Source of the DNA: Pseudorasbora parva
Lineage: Eukaryota; Chordata; Actinopteri; Cypriniformes; Gobionidae
Assembly (NCBI RefSeq): GCF_024679245.1
Contig: NC_090176.1
Location: forward strand, 19,289,793 to 19,353,792
Length of the DNA: 64,000 nt
Direction of reading: 5' to 3'
In this document: positions 1-12,180 of the stretch, in pieces
Layout of the letters: each line of letters opens with the position of its first letter
How positions within the stretch are numbered: position 1 is the first letter of the stretch
The notes under the pieces: generated by a model
Seen by the model: only the letters and a program-made list of their open reading frames with translations
What the model was told of the DNA's origin: nothing
Database searches by the model: none
Translations under genes and position numbers: made by a program

Positions 1-900
1 AACACACCAAGACAACAACTATAAAAATAAGGAAAAAAAAGAAACTAAACAAAAAGAAAAAAAAATGTAACTAAACAAAAAAATCTAAATAAACCAAAAC
101 AAGACGAACAAAACATTTACAAAACAAGACAAAAACACTGAAACAAAACATTAAGAACAAAACATCAACAGAACCCCACAAAATAAAAAAACACCAACAG
201 AACACCCGTAATAAAAAAACACCAACAGAACACCCCGAAATAAAAAAAACACCAAAACACAAAACAAAACCAAAATTACAAAAAAGACAAAAACACTGAA
301 ACAAAACACGAACAGAACAGCCCCCCCCCAAAAAAAAACCTCACACGATTACAAAAAAGACAAAAATACTGAAACAAAACATTAAAAACAAAACACCAAA
401 AGAACCCCCCCAAAAAAACACAAACACCAAAACAAAAAAAAACACTTACAAATCAAAACAAAAACCAAAAACAAGACAAAAACACTAAAACGAAACATTA
501 AACAAAACACCACAAGACACCCGTCGCCCAAAAACAAACAAAAACAAGACAAAAACACCAAAACGAAACTTTAAACTAAACACCATGAGACACACCTCGC
601 CCACAAACAAACAAAAACAAAAAACAAGGAAAAAACGACAAAAACATTAAAACAAAACATTAAACAAAACAACATGAGACACACCTCACCCAAAAACAAA
701 CAAAAACCAAAAAAGACAAAAACACTAAAACGAAACATTAAACAAAACACCATGAGACACACCTCGCCCAAAAACAAACAAAAACACCAAAGCAAAACAT
801 TTACAAAACAAACCCCGAAGCACAAACAAAACAAAATACCAAAAGAACACCCCATCCCCGAAAAACAAACACCAAAACAAAAACATTTAACATACATTTA
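1..900. repeat. A/C-rich, G-poor degenerate minisatellite
   Basis: The plus strand is almost entirely A and C. Related units recur, each built around an 'aaaacgaaacattaaac' core, a 'caccatgagacacacctcgccc' type core and an A/C-rich spacer. The clearest anchors lie near 491, 564, 653 and 731, so the unit spacing is 73-89 bp; more degenerate units extend to the left edge. The array probably continues upstream of the window. Open frames on both strands here (Cys/Phe-rich on minus, Lys-rich on plus) are composition artefacts. Confidence 0.8.
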
Positions 901-946
901 CTACTGTTAGATTGTTTTTAATCTAATGTTTGTGACTAACTTTTAA

Positions 947-2514
947 AGGTGCCCTAGAGTGATTTGAAACAATATGTTAAATTGTTCTCTGATATCTACA
1001 TAGAGGGTATGTGGCTTATTTAAGGGCAAAAATTCCCCAGATACAGTTTTACAGGTCCATTTACAACCCTATATATTGTTCCTAGGATGTGATGCTCTGT
1101 TTGGAAGAGTCATGAATATTAATGTTGAGCTCTGCTCTGATTGGCTTATTTCAGCAGCTCACACAAGTTCAGCTGTTCAGTAAAGTGGCTCATGAGTCCT
1201 GACAGAACACAGACCGACTGAATGACACTAAGTAGAACATCTCAAATGGAGATTGCTGAAATGCAGCTTACTTGTTTATTGGTGTTTTCAGATCATCTGC
1301 GCGCGAGAAAGAGGTTGCGTGTTTGAGGTTGCCAGATATCAGTAATTTAAATCCACCAAACAGAGCTTTTCTGTGAAAAGAACACGTATACTATCCAGTG
1401 TTTTACCTAAACATGTCCAATCTGGCAACCATATGCACGCAAGCTCTCTCTCTCTCGAGCGCGGATGATCTGAAAACACCAATAAACAAGTAAGCTGCAT
1501 TTCAGCAATCTCCATTTGAGATGTTCTACTTAAAGTGTCATTCAGTCTAATTTTAGACTTGTGTTTTTTTGTCAATGATATTGCCTGTTTATATAACGTT
1601 AGCCATAATGTAAGCTACGCAGTGACTGAGATGTACTCTGAAAGCATGCAAAAACACCATAGGCCTACTTCAGTTCTCAAAAATATAAATATATAACTCG
1701 GTTTAACTTATATGGTGGAAAAGGTGACATTTGCTAGAAGGATCGAGTGAAGGATCTGTAAGCAATGTATCTACGGTTGTATTTTGTAATACAAAATAAT
1801 ATATTACCCTTTGTCATTAGACATAGACACCACTCACTTTTTAGTTTTGTATGGTACTTGGAGTTTCCAATTGTAACTGTACTCTTGCATTATCTAGACA
1901 ATGCTGTCTCTCTAAGAAACTTTTAATTTAATCAGAAATTTTTTAAAAAGCTAGTCAATAAGTGGATAAATCACTATTTACTGCTTGCAGGAATATAGTG
2001 TCCCCTTTCTTCAGTTTAAGACACTGAGCGAAGCTTGCTTGTAATGGGCCGAACAAATGAATGATTTTGAAATAAATTGTTGTGGTATCCGATTATAATA
2101 AACCTCAACCATGACTGTTGACATATGGAAAGCCCAGACGTCCCCTGCACCATAGATATGTATATCTATGCCCTGCACAGCCTGAACATGATGTGTGTGA
2201 TGAGAGCCGTTTTTGCTATCCTCAAGTGTCTTGTTTACCTACAGTCCCAGTTACCGTCAGTTCCGCCTGACAATGAACATGTTTGGACAGATGCAAATGT
2301 TGGGGGCGTGCATATAAATGATCCCCAATGGTTGCGTCACGGTTGGCGTTATGTTGAGAAGCACTTATTTTTCCGTGGTGTTTTTGATTCACGAGATTTA
2401 CATATGAAGGACGAGACAATGGTGTTTGAGACTCACAGTATGTGATTTCCATGTACTGAACTCTTATTATTTCACCATGGCAAGGTTAATTCAATTTTTC
2501 ATTCTAGGGCACCT
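947..2514. mobile_element. Non-autonomous TTAA-flanked DNA transposon, 1.57 kb
   Basis: The left end reads TTAA then AGGTGCCCTAGAGTGA. The right end is the inverted complement (TCTAGGGCACCT) followed by TTAA at 2515-2518. The terminal inverted repeat matches at about 15 of 17 positions and the target duplication TTAA (943-946) is exact, which fits Kolobok or piggyBac-type insertion. The interior holds a long hairpin (1220-1543). A 106-codon plus-strand frame at 2125-2445 has no family I recognise. I see no transposase signature, so mobilisation in trans is inferred. Confidence 0.75.
1220..1543. repeat. Internal hairpin of the 947-2514 element
   Basis: The arm at 1220-1337 (gaatgacact...gccagat) is complementary, with small gaps, to 1421-1543 (atctggcaac...gtgtcattc). 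The central loop is about 83 bp. The longest matched part contains 'tgctgaaatgcagcttact' and its complement. Transcripts could form a long double-stranded stem. Confidence 0.85.
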
Positions 2515-2518
2515 TTAA

Positions 2519-3441
2519 CTAGAATAAAATGTTACGTTTAAGAATATAATATTTTAGTTTTGTCACAATAGTCTGGATTTTATACCGAAGTGATTGGAAT
2601 TGATCAACAGCTTCACTTGGACAGTTTGGAGGGACAAGATGGAAGCTGTGCACTGAAGGACAGAGATTGATATACAGGCCCTGGATTAAAGTGTGATAAA
2701 GGGGGTCAGGTGATGTAACCTGAGCTTGACGGTGGTCCGAGGCCATCACAGATGATGGTACATATGTCCTACTCTCTCAATGCGTCATTCTGCCTCTAAG
2801 CCCCAATCTGCAGGACACACTGGAGAAATCATGCCTGAAATGAGTCTCTGATGCGGGGGGGCAACAGGGGACAGACGCCCCAGCGGATCCACTGCATATC
2901 ATTTATAAAGTGTGTGTGTTTGTCCTATCTACTCCTCTGCTACCCTTCATGTGCCAATAAAGCGTTACGGTGGACAGATGGTCATCTTGTCATCTTTTAT
3001 TTTTCTTAGCGGAGAGCGGAACATGCTGTGTATCCCTGATGAGTGTGCTCTCATCAACTCTGCCTTTCTGTGGACAGCCAGCTGTATCAGAGGGGGCGGC
3101 AGTTATAGGGGCTGGGCGGACGCTGAACTTGAGAACCACTAACAATGCAGAGGAAGATACAGAAATAAATAGAGGAAGGAGGGGAGAAGATGGGTAGATG
3201 AAGAGGGCACAGGAAGTGGGTGCTGTATGTTGAGTAGGCTATCACTGTCAGGAAGGTCATAAATAATTTATCAGGAGATCAAGTCCTGTTTGAACTCGAC
3301 GGGCTGCGCTGTGCTTACAGAGTGTGAACTAGAGAACAAATCAAAAAGGCCATTTATACAGATGTGCTCTCTAAATCATACTGCTGAGGAATGAAATATT
3401 TAATTCATTAAATAAAAAAGAAAACACTTGTCTATACTTAC
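2519..3441. other. myo16 intron downstream of the last exon in the window
   Basis: This lies 3' of the last myo16 exon on the minus strand. I recognise no further exon and no repeat with clear ends. The next exons of the motor domain (P-loop region) are not here on either strand. Confidence 0.5.
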
Positions 3442-3507
3442 GAGATTAGAGTAGATGGGCAGGTCCTTGTAAGGGTTAATGAGGAGAAGAATGTGTCCAA
3501 TGTAGGT
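3442..3507 (-). CDS. myo16: myo16 exon: start of motor domain (NPYK segment)
   Basis: The acceptor is tattttcag and the donor is a strong GTAAGT. The 22 codons encode TYIGHILLLINPYKDLPIYS plus two residues. This is the early strand of the myosin head with the near-universal 'NPYK' motif that precedes the nucleotide-binding elements. It joins the previous exon (ending ...NDQIY) in phase 0, giving the classical 'IYTYIG' junction. The match to human myosin-XVI is nearly identical apart from conservative changes. The next exon, which should hold the class-specific GERGSGKS-like P-loop, is not within positions 1-3441. Confidence 0.93.
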
Positions 3508-3866
3508 CTGAAAATACAGAGAATTTGAGTTAACATTTAAACAGTTTTGCGCACGAATAATCACAAGAACTGGCTGAAATGAGTGGTTTCAATTTGATTA
3601 GTTGGTGCTACACAACTTCTGCGAGTCGGGGAACACCACTTTCCTTTGAAATGTTGCCAGGTTTGCAGAGTTAATAATATTGGAGCTTTAGAGGAAGATT
3701 GGAAGATTAACATCATACAATCTTTGAAAGTTTTTTTTGTCTGAGGATTTTAGCTAGTAATATACAGTTGTGATGTGATGTGTAAATCAATCTGCATTGT
3801 TTTTTCTTTTGAACTTTTGTAATAAACAAAAATCTTACCTTCCATTGAAGTAAACTAATTAAAAAC

Positions 3867-4040
3867 GGGGGGGGGGGGGGGGGGGGCTGGGGGGTACTCG
3901 CAGTCCACTTACAGTGTTGTTACCCAAGAACTTACTGTAATATAAGGTAACTACATGGGTTAAAGTTATGTTTAGGGATAGGTTCAGGCCAGGGCTAGTA
4001 CCCAGTCATAACCTAAGCATGTACATGTGGAATAGGGCTG
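3867..4040. repeat. Poly-G run and adjoining repeat fragment
   Basis: An uninterrupted run of about 20 G (3867-3886) is followed by 'ggtaactacatgggttaaag...ggttcaggccagggctagta'. A related arrangement of words occurs near 53380-53430, suggesting a dispersed repeat. Its ends are not defined. The run could form a G-quadruplex on the plus (non-template) side. Confidence 0.5.
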
Positions 4041-4259
4041 TAAAATAAAGGGCTACCGAAAATCTCAAAAATCTTAAACCTGAAGAAGGACCAACATTTG
4101 AAGGATCTTAAGAAATTATTGATGAAGGAATGGTCTCTGATCTCTTGTCAGGTGTTCTCCAAACTCACCAGGCATTATAAGAGAAAGCTCGGAGAGCTGT
4201 TATCCTTACAAAAGGAGGTTGCAAAAAGTATTAAGTAAAAGAATGCCAATACTATTGAC

Positions 4260-4790
4260 AAATGTGTATTTTAGAAACATGTATTTCATAATGTTTCTTG
4301 AGCTGCAAACCAACGTAGAATGATTTCTGAAGGATCTTCACTGCAAAAAAATAAATAAACATTTTCTTACTTAGTATTTTTTGTTTCTAGTCAAAATGTA
4401 AAATAATTCTTACAGTAAGAAACATTTACTAGACCAGTAAAAATAGTCTTGTTTTGGGAAAAAAATACCTTAAAAATTAAGAGTTTTCTGCCAATGGGGA
4501 AAGCAATATAATCTTGTTTTCTGTTTGAAGTAAGATTATTTTGCTTACCCCATTGGCAGATTATTTAGCTTATTTTAAGCAAAAACTCTCTTAATTTTGA
4601 GTTATTTTCCCCCTAAAACAAGACAATTACTTTTGCTTGTCTAGTAGATACTTCTTGTTTTATGAATTTATAGATGTTTGGACTAGAAACAAGACAAAAA
4701 TACAAAGTAAGAAAAGCTTTGTTTGCAGTGTTGTGACACTGAAGACTGGAGTAATGATGCTGAGAATTCAGCTTTGCCATCATAGTCTAG
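4260..4790 (+). repeat. Dispersed cyprinid-type repeat, split by a MITE
   Basis: The sequence 'gatttctgaaggatc' on the left and 'gtgacactgaagactggagtaatgat...' on the right belong to one repeat seen several times in this window (near 9500, 18100/19350, 32220, 53460, 55420, 55870, 63450). Here it is interrupted by the element at 4339-4730. I recognise the word pattern as very common in carp-like fish but do not assert a family name. Confidence 0.7.
4339..4730. mobile_element. Palindromic MITE with CACTGCAAA ends
   Basis: It starts CACTGCAAAAAAATAAATAA and ends with the complement ...TTTGTTTGCAGTG. Pairing continues through most of its 392 bp, for example 'ctgccaatgggg' against 'ccccattggcag'. 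It sits inside the dispersed repeat at 4260-4790, so it is younger than that copy. A half-element of the same family lies at about 52865-52920. Confidence 0.85.
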
Positions 4791-7700
4791 TCTGCTCTCT
4801 AAAGCAACCTGATGGTCAATAACCTTTTAGTCCCCCTTTTTTTTTTTTTTTTTACAAAACATCTATTGAATACTGGCATACTTGCAAACTTGAGCCTCTT
4901 TTTAGAGACTAGTGAATATGTCCAACCTATTTACTATGACAAGACTCGGAGATCAGACGGCACCCTTTGGAGATGTGTAGGTATACTAGTCCATGTTAGA
5001 GAAGAATGAATCTACATCAAGACGCGAATAAAGTTAATGAGCAACATCAGACAGGACTTCTCATCTGCTGAGGGAAACATGGATCAATTTCCTCTTACAA
5101 AGTGCTCGTCTGGCATCTCTCACTCTTTCCAGCTCTCGCTAAATGATCAGTAACCATCACCGTCTCAATCCATCACTGCAGTAATGACAGACATCATTAG
5201 ACCCCATTACAGTGTAACACAAAAGACCCCATCTCTGCTCTCTCCCTCTATATCAGTAGGGAGACTTTATTATGCCCCATTGTATAGTGTGGGAATAGCA
5301 GTGGCCATTAAGCACAGATTTGGCTCCAGTCATGAAGGAGCAGCGTGTAGTCGACTGCCAGACATTATGGACCGCGGGACTGTTTGAATGATCAAATTTG
5401 AGGTGGAAGATAAATCTTGAGATGGATTTATTCCTTTAATCACATTCTGATTGATTCATAAGAAAAGAGAACTCTCCTTTAAGACAGAACAACAGTCATG
5501 TCACATGAATTGAGGATTTATGTGTGTGACTAAGAATGGATGCTCTAGTGAATTGTTCACACTGAGGATTGCTCTTTTGAAAGAAAAAAAAAAACACAAA
5601 AAAATACACGTACTGTAAAGTGCCAACATTGACATATTAACACCTAGTGCTGGGCAATATATGCATCCTTGTGAAAAAGGAGTGCACTTAATTGGTGTCC
5701 CTCATATCTTACAAGTAACCAAAATATATATATATTTGCAAATAACATTATATTAATTAAATAAAAATCCACTTAAGTGTACTTAAAGAGAATACACTTT
5801 CAAGACTATGGGCCTGATTTTAGCGATCCGGGCATTTTGCTAATTTAACGACGGAAAAGAAACGGTCGGCATGCCATGCGCATGGTCTAAAAGTGTTGTA
5901 CCTGGCATCTTGAGTCCTGGGTGTGTTTTGGGCGTAACGGGAAATAACCCAATCAGAGTCTCATCTCCCATTCCCTTTAAAAGCCAGTTGTGCTCGCACC
6001 ATGGCGGACTCACTATTTACGTGGTGGAATTTGTGATCGGACAGACTGAACGTTTCTCCAGAGAGGAATCCTTTTCGAGAAACGTTTTGGGTGTGTGACT
6101 GTTTCTTAATTTTAAAATGCACTTTTTAATTTCAAATTAAGTTTTACCTCAAAGTACATTTTAAATGAGCACCCATTTTGATGTTTTAACTAATATATTA
6201 GAAGCCGAACATACTAAAAGCCAAATTTTTAAATCATTATAATTTTAAGTGGTGTCATTCAATATTGCATTTAAAGTTATTATATTTTACATTGCCAATT
6301 CATCAGCACAAATATGTAATTAGACATTTAAATTAAAAGGTTTTAAAATAGGAATTAAAGTATAGTTTAATGAACAAGACAATAGCAGCCATTATGATGT
6401 ACTTAAGACCTAAAGTGGATCAAAAAAAGTTCAGCAATTTGCATTTAATATAAATTTAAACTATAATACAATTTAAATGTAATTGCAACTAATGTGCAAT
6501 TATACATCTGAAAAAATACATTCAGTTCACACTTGTATATAATTTACATAAGGAAAATTTGTTTATTAATATGCTCTTTTTAAAGGTATGTTAAAGAGTA
6601 CTTTTTTTCACAAAGGTAATCATGTTATTCACTTAGTTTTGACAATATATGTGCATTTTGAGACCAAACATAATAATAATGTGTAGTAATAAACTAACAA
6701 AGATTTCTGTGAAAGTTTGGGTGATAATATAAATGAATAGTTCGGACTGAATTCAAACCAAAATATATAAACTTTAAAACAAAAATTAAACAATTTATAC
6801 AAATTCAAGTTCAAATCAGAACCACGGTAAAAAGACTTATTTTAGTTTTAGTTTAGTTCATTGTTCAAATACTTGCAAAATCAGTCTAATATAGAACAAG
6901 TCTGTTATTTAAGCAAATGTCCAAAAAATTCTTGCAAACAGATAAAGAAAATTCAATTTATTACCTTAGCCCCGCCCACACATTTTTTAGGTCGGGCAAT
7001 TCGGTCTGGCCTCGCTCCATAGAGGAGTAATTATACCCGAACAGAAACTGTTCGGACCAATGAAATCATCAGGGCGGGCTTTAGACGATGACGGACAGAT
7101 GATAAACAGTAACGTAATCATTCACTCCATCAAAGGGGCTTGGATTATATTTCTTTGAATCCTAAACGGAGAGCTTGTTTGTATCGCATTCGCCATCTCA
7201 ATTTCTCTCAGAAATGATGATCATGTTGGGTAAGCACTCTGTGTATCATTAAATTATTTTACAACACCGGCAAAGATCGTGTATTCCAGCCTGATTTCAG
7301 CGTGCGTGCAGACAGGGTTGCCAAGTTTTTACAACAAAACACGCCAACTACTAGTCCTAATAGCTTCTCTTAATTATTTTTTTATTTTTTAACTGTCGCA
7401 AAGTTAGTTCCAAACCAAATTAAGTACTTTCACAACAGTATGTGATTCCAGATGCAGAGATTGAGTTAGTACTATTGTAGGATTATAGTAGCATCAAGAC
7501 GTGTAGTAAAAGTCAGTGGCCAAGATTTAGCAGCAACAGTCATGGTAGTAATAGTAACAGTAACGACAGCAGCCGTTAACAGAGAGTCAATGTCTTTTCA
7601 TCTCCCCAGGGCTGGCTCAAGTGTTTGGCCTGAATACAGCGAGACCTAGAGGGCTGCCATCCAAACACCAGTCCCTGGCCGTGCTACAAACAGAGGCCTT

Positions 7701-7947
7701 GGCCGCTCTCCAAGACCACAAGACAAGAGATCCAGCAACAATGTGTGTGCGAGAGGCACAGTGGACCGGATGGCTTGGGTAAAGACCACAGGCTGTATGA
7801 TAGAGGCCAGAATCCAGATGTCACCTCCCTAATGTAGTGTTTATTTTTGATTTGAGACTTTGTGATGTAAGATTGGATTGCACTATTCTGACTAAACAAA
7901 TGCATGCTTCATTGAAACCCAATTATGTTAATATAGTATTTACTTAC
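4791..7947. other. myo16 intron remainder with two GC-richer repeat blocks
   Basis: Most of this stretch is AT-rich with no recognisable gene. The block at about 5800-6110 (around 'cccaatcagagtctcatctc' and 'accatggcggactcac') and the block at about 6960-7240 (around 'ttagccccgcccacac' and 'ctcgctccatagaggag') have the GC-rich look of transposon-borne promoters and first exons common in fish. Ends could not be fixed for either. Position 7595-7835 contains nothing I recognise. Confidence 0.45.
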
Positions 7948-8058
7948 ATATATCTGGTCGTTGGCGAAGCGCTTCTGCATTTCGTAGAGCAGGCTGCTGT
8001 CCGTGAGCTCGCTGAGGGATGCGAGGTCATCATTAGGGGCAGGAGGCATCAGTTTCAC
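7948..8058 (-). CDS. myo16: myo16 exon: linker to motor domain (MPPAPNDDL)
   Basis: The acceptor is gtgttccag and the donor is consensus GTAAGT. The 37 codons begin [18 protein letters not shown] and end FANDQIY. In myosin XVI this is where the pre-motor linker passes into the motor, with the '[21 protein letters not shown]' helix corresponding to the conserved 'DL..L..L.E..ll..l..Ry' segment of myosin heads. Both borders are phase 0. It is the most strongly conserved exon here against the human sequence I remember. Confidence 0.95.
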
Positions 8059-8109
8059 CTGGAACACAAAGAAATGTGTTTTTTTCACACAAAAAACATT
8101 AGTTTGAGA

Positions 8110-9030
8110 GCGCAATTAATAAGAAAGAAATTAAGAAAATTCTTAAGCTAAATTCTAAGAAGTTTGTAAGAATGTTCCTAAGTGCAATTCTTGAAAAATT
8201 CTTATTTTCGTCGTGACTGGCTTGACGGGAGTTAATCACTCAATATCGTGTTTTTAATGTGCCGTGTCTGTAAAATCTGTATTTTATAAGGACCTAGTCG
8301 TTTATCAAGAACTCTGCTCGGTTACCAAAGATCGGCTGTTAGATCTACACGAGATGAATCACATCTCAGAGACATCCGAGCCCGCAGCAGACGTCAGAAG
8401 AACTGGCCCAGGAAAGGCTGCTCTCGGCGGGTTAACGAGCGCTGAACGCCTGCTGATCGCCTGGATCTCACAAATTGTCAAATTGTCAAATAGGTTCACT
8501 CTTTTTATAAATAAACCACAGATTTTATCTTTAAACAAGTACATTCTCGCCTGAAAAAGTCTTAAAACTACTATTTGTGACGCATTTACACAAGTTTTTT
8601 TAAATTATGCGGAGTTTCTCATCCGCTATTGTCTTGCTGGTTGGTGCGCGCTGGTTGCTGGTTTTATACTCATCCATATGATACTATTAGTTATAAATAT
8701 TATATTTAGCTAGGCTACTGTTATGTTGTAATGCTTAATATTTGAAACAAGCCAATAAACTCGTTACACATCTTACATTTGGTATTTAAGATAGGTTGGA
8801 GGTTATTCTAACTTTAAGAAGTTATTTACAATGATTTTTAAGAACATTCTTTTCGTGAATAGGAATACTTCCTAAATGTTATCTTAAGAACAATCATAAG
8901 AAAAAAGAGAAGAACATTTTTAAGAAATGTTTTTGGGACTACAAAATTTTCTTATATTTTTAGTTAGAAATTAAGAAGAAATTGGCAGTTAAGAAGAATT
9001 TTGTTCTTAAGAATGTTTTGTTAATCTGGC
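8110..9030. repeat. Probable foldback element rich in 'ttcttaagaa' words
   Basis: The left part (8120-8210: 'aagaaaattcttaag', 'aattcttgaaaaattctt') and the right part (8800-9030: 'ttaagaacattctt', 'gttcttaagaatg') carry many copies of TTCTTAAGAA-like words in inverted arrangement around a more GC-rich centre (8330-8470). Exact ends are unclear, perhaps at 'ctggcccctggcc' on the right. The 96-codon plus-strand frame within it has no family resemblance that I can name. Confidence 0.5.
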
Positions 9031-9474
9031 CCCTGGCCCTTTAAAAGCCCCTGGTTTTATTGTGCTTGACTCATCAAGGCACAATATTACATAACAAAAA
9101 TTGTTGTTTTCATAATCATTCATCAACATGTTTTTTTTTTCTTTCTTTGAATTTTTTGTTTTGTTTTATGTTGACATTACCAAAATTATATTAAATGTAT
9201 AATCCCATAACTCCATGCTATCATTCAATAAAATCCGTATACTATCGAGTTCGGGTCAACATTATTTCCTGCTAAAATATTCTATTTTTCACTCAAAAAT
9301 TTCACATTGCCAGTTGCTACAAAGTCACACTACCAATCAATGCAATTGTTAGTATGATTTTGAAAAAAGCCTCTTAAATACAGTAAAAATATTGTATGTA
9401 CATTTTTTTATTTTATTTTGTATAATAACTATTTTCTATTTTAATATATTACATGTTTGATGTATTTCTCTGGT

Positions 9475-9545
9475 GGCAAAGCTGAATTTTCAGCATAATT
9501 ACTCTAGTCTTCAGTGTCACATGATCCATCAGAAATCATTACAAT
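9475..9545 (-). repeat. Dispersed cyprinid-type repeat, minus orientation
   Basis: The sequence 'gctgaattttcagcataattactctagtcttcagtgtcacatgatcc' style block is the complement of the repeat described at 4260-4790. AT-rich flanks on both sides probably belong to the same copy. Confidence 0.65.
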
Positions 9546-9772
9546 ACAAATAATTTAAAAAGATATTTTGGAAACCAGGGTTTTATGTAATTATAAACGT
9601 TTGCATTGTTACCTTTGAACAATTTAATGCATCATTGCTGAATAAAATATATATATTTTAAAAACTAATTAAAAAAAAAGATCAGCCATTTTAATGACTG
9701 TAAATTCATCATGTCATGTTGTCTAATCAAGAAAACGGTAAAGGAAGTGGTAAAAAGACTTTCTGCTTTCTA

Positions 9773-9773
<1 letters not shown>

Positions 9774-9817
<44 letters not shown>
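9774..9817. repeat. (CA)n microsatellite
   Basis: About 22 uninterrupted CA units lie in the intron between the 151-bp and 111-bp myo16 exons. Confidence 0.97.
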
Positions 9818-9822
<5 letters not shown>

Positions 9823-10460
9823 TCCAATATAAACTCGCAGAGCACTGCGTGTCCGTGAGTAATGAAACTGCTTTTCTCAGTTCTATCAGAGGTCAAGGGT
9901 CATCCTCAGGGTGTGTAGGGTCAGAGTGTGCAGTGGGATAGATTATGAAGGCTCTCTACATCCAAATTATGACTGATTCTACTTGCTGCTTACCAATAGC
10001 AAGGCAGGACTTTCAAAATGCATTAATCCATAGCCTGCTGTGGTGAGACTTAGAGGATCTAAGTGTATTAGATGTTACTAATTTCTCTTTTTTACCCTTT
10101 AGAAACAAGAAAAAAACTCTGAATGTGCAAGACCAGTACAGAATACAATTGCACTGTCTAAGTGGATGCATGGGATTGATTGAGTTTTATACAGTAAAAT
10201 ATAGTGTACATTTAAGCTATCTATAAAAACAAGCCTTCCAGGGCAGAAACAAACCTAAAATCCTAGCGATGATGCCTTAAATGTCATTCTGTACATGTAG
10301 GTGACTCACTGTGTTTTGGAATAGAGCTTGTGTGATCTATAATAATCGGAATATGTTTCAAATGAGTGTTCCTAATATAAACCTTATATTTTTTTTCTTC
10401 TTTTTTTACACATTATTGAGTGTACAATTTGCCCAAGTCAGTTCTCATTTCTCCTCTGAC

Positions 10461-10611
10461 CTGCTCCAGTTTTCCTGCAGAGCTGGGATATGGTCCATCC
10501 AGCCCGTTATCAAGTGAAGGCTGCTGTGTCAGTCCCCCTCCTGAGTCCCTGAACATGGCCTCCTTCTCCAACAAACTGTCCCTCCTAGAGATGGGCAGAG
10601 CCATAGTAGCC
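10461..10611 (-). CDS. myo16: myo16 exon: pre-motor linker (DSLLEKE)
   Basis: The acceptor is ccttccttcag and the donor is GTCAGA, a weak site. One base completes the Leu codon of the previous exon, then 50 codons follow, starting ATMALPISRRDSLLEKEAMF and ending AGKLEQ. The stretch 'LPISRRDSLLEKE.MF.D' aligns with human 'LPIAKQDSLLEKDIMFKD', and the end '...KPEQ/KLEQ' also matches. The second half is Gly/Ser/Pro-rich and poorly conserved, as expected of a flexible linker between the ankyrin repeats and the head. Confidence 0.93.
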
Positions 10612-10934
10612 CTGAAGGAAGGGAGAGAAAAAAAATGTTGGCGCAGCAGCTGCATTTGAAGTGGCATTTTGTCTTTACACAGACAGGTTTAATGCAGCTC
10701 AGAGGTACCATGCCATGAATTTACACTGTAAATGAAAACATATGACATAAATGTTTAAAATATTAAATTTTGAAATATTAAATTAAAATAAAAAAAGCTT
10801 ACAACTTTTAAATAGGATTCTAATATCATCGGTAGCTGGTCTTAATGAGTGAGTCATTGAATCATTCAACCAATTCATTTCAAATGGTTGCTTTATTTAG
10901 GTACGAAGCACGTGACTGACATTATAAGTAATTT

Positions 10935-11650
10935 TACACAGATCAGGCAAACCATTATGACCTAATATTGTGCTGGTCCTCCTTTTGATGCCAAAACAGC
11001 CCTGACCCATCGAGGCATGGACTCCACTAAACCAAGGAGCGCTGTGGTATCTGGCACCAAGATGTTAGCAACATATCATTTAAGTCCTGTAACTTGTGAG
11101 GTGGGGCCTCCATGGATCAAACTACTTTGTTCAGCACGTCCCACAGATGCTCGACTGGATTGAAATCTGGTGAATTTGGAGGCCAAGTCAACACCTCAAA
11201 CTCGTTGTTGTGCTCCTCAAACCACTCCTGAACCATTCTCACATTATCCTGCTGAAAGAGGCCACAGACACCAGGAAATACTGTTTCCTTCAAAGGCTGT
11301 ACAGCCACATGGATGGCAGCACCCAAGGTTTCCTAGCAGAACATTGCCCAAAGCATCACACTGCCTCCCATAGTGCATCCTGGTGCCATGTGTTCCACAG
11401 GTATGCGACACACACACACACGGTGATGCATGTGATGTAAAAGAAAACATGATTCATCACACCAAGACCCCACGGGCCAGCCATTGCTCACCCCATGCAT
11501 CAACACTCATGACCCAGTCACCAATTCACCACTGTTCCTTCCACTTGTGATATTGACCACTGCAGACCGGGAAAACCCCACAAGAGCTGCAGTTTTGCAG
11601 TTTTTCACTTCACCTATCAGTAGTCATAATGTTTTGCCTGACTGGTGTAC
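10935..11650 (-). mobile_element. Internally deleted Tc1-like transposon
   Basis: The ends 'gatcaggcaaaccattatgacc' (left) and 'tcataatgttttgcctgactgg' (right) form an inverted pair. The minus strand keeps the C-terminal transposase part: 'FQQDN', then 'WPPNSPDFNPVEHLWD', the Tc1-type region carrying the last catalytic acidic residue. The length of about 0.72 kb is well short of an intact element (about 1.2 kb as I recall), and frames are broken, so it is a dead copy. A separate fragment of the same family lies at about 61915-62225. Confidence 0.85.
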
Positions 11651-11854
11651 AAGTCATTCACTCAACTTATTTGTTCAAAAACTCATTTAGCAACAAAACA
11701 CTACTGTGTTGTTCAGAAATGCAATCGTATTTTTTGTTCCTTTTCATTTTGTGGCTAGTTTTGATTGCAAAACTAAGCAGTATTGTCTCTAAAATATAAG
11801 TCATTTCCTAGTAGCGTCTTGTTTATTGAACTTTTGTATAAAATCAATCACATT

Positions 11855-12180
11855 TGCAGTTGTACTAATATTTGGGGGGTTGTAATTGCAGAACAAACCC
11901 CGATAGGGTGATCTTGCATCAGCCTGAAGGGGTTTATTTTGCAATAACAACAGGCTGGATGTACATTATCCCGTTTATTACACGGCTACTGCTACTTGCC
12001 ACATAAATAAATAATTAGACATGAAATATTATTCTGAGTCCAAATATTTGATTAGCTCTTTAAAAGTATTTGCTAGAAAGCGGCAAGTTCAAACTAGACA
12101 GACATCGGGGTATAACATACCGCTGGATGGCGCGATTGACCAATCAGAATCAAGCATTCCACAGCGATGTGTAATAATAT
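11855..12180. repeat. Probable dispersed repeat, ends undefined
   Basis: The region contains the paired words 'aaaccccgatagggtgatcttgcatc' and 'cctgaaggggtttattttgcaata', then 'accgctggatggcgcgattgaccaatcagaatcaag'. The last phrase is typical of fish transposon-derived segments. No inverted ends were established. Confidence 0.4.

Noticed and set aside
71..910. Cys/Phe-rich minus-strand and Lys/Thr-rich plus-strand frames
   Set aside because: Composition artefacts of the A/C-rich minisatellite.
2912..3142. Plus-strand frame containing 'FIFLSGERN', resembling the myosin P-loop region 'FILSGERGSGKS'
   Set aside because: It is on the strand opposite to myo16, lacks the Gly-Ser-Gly-Lys that follows, and has no splice context. 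Chance similarity.
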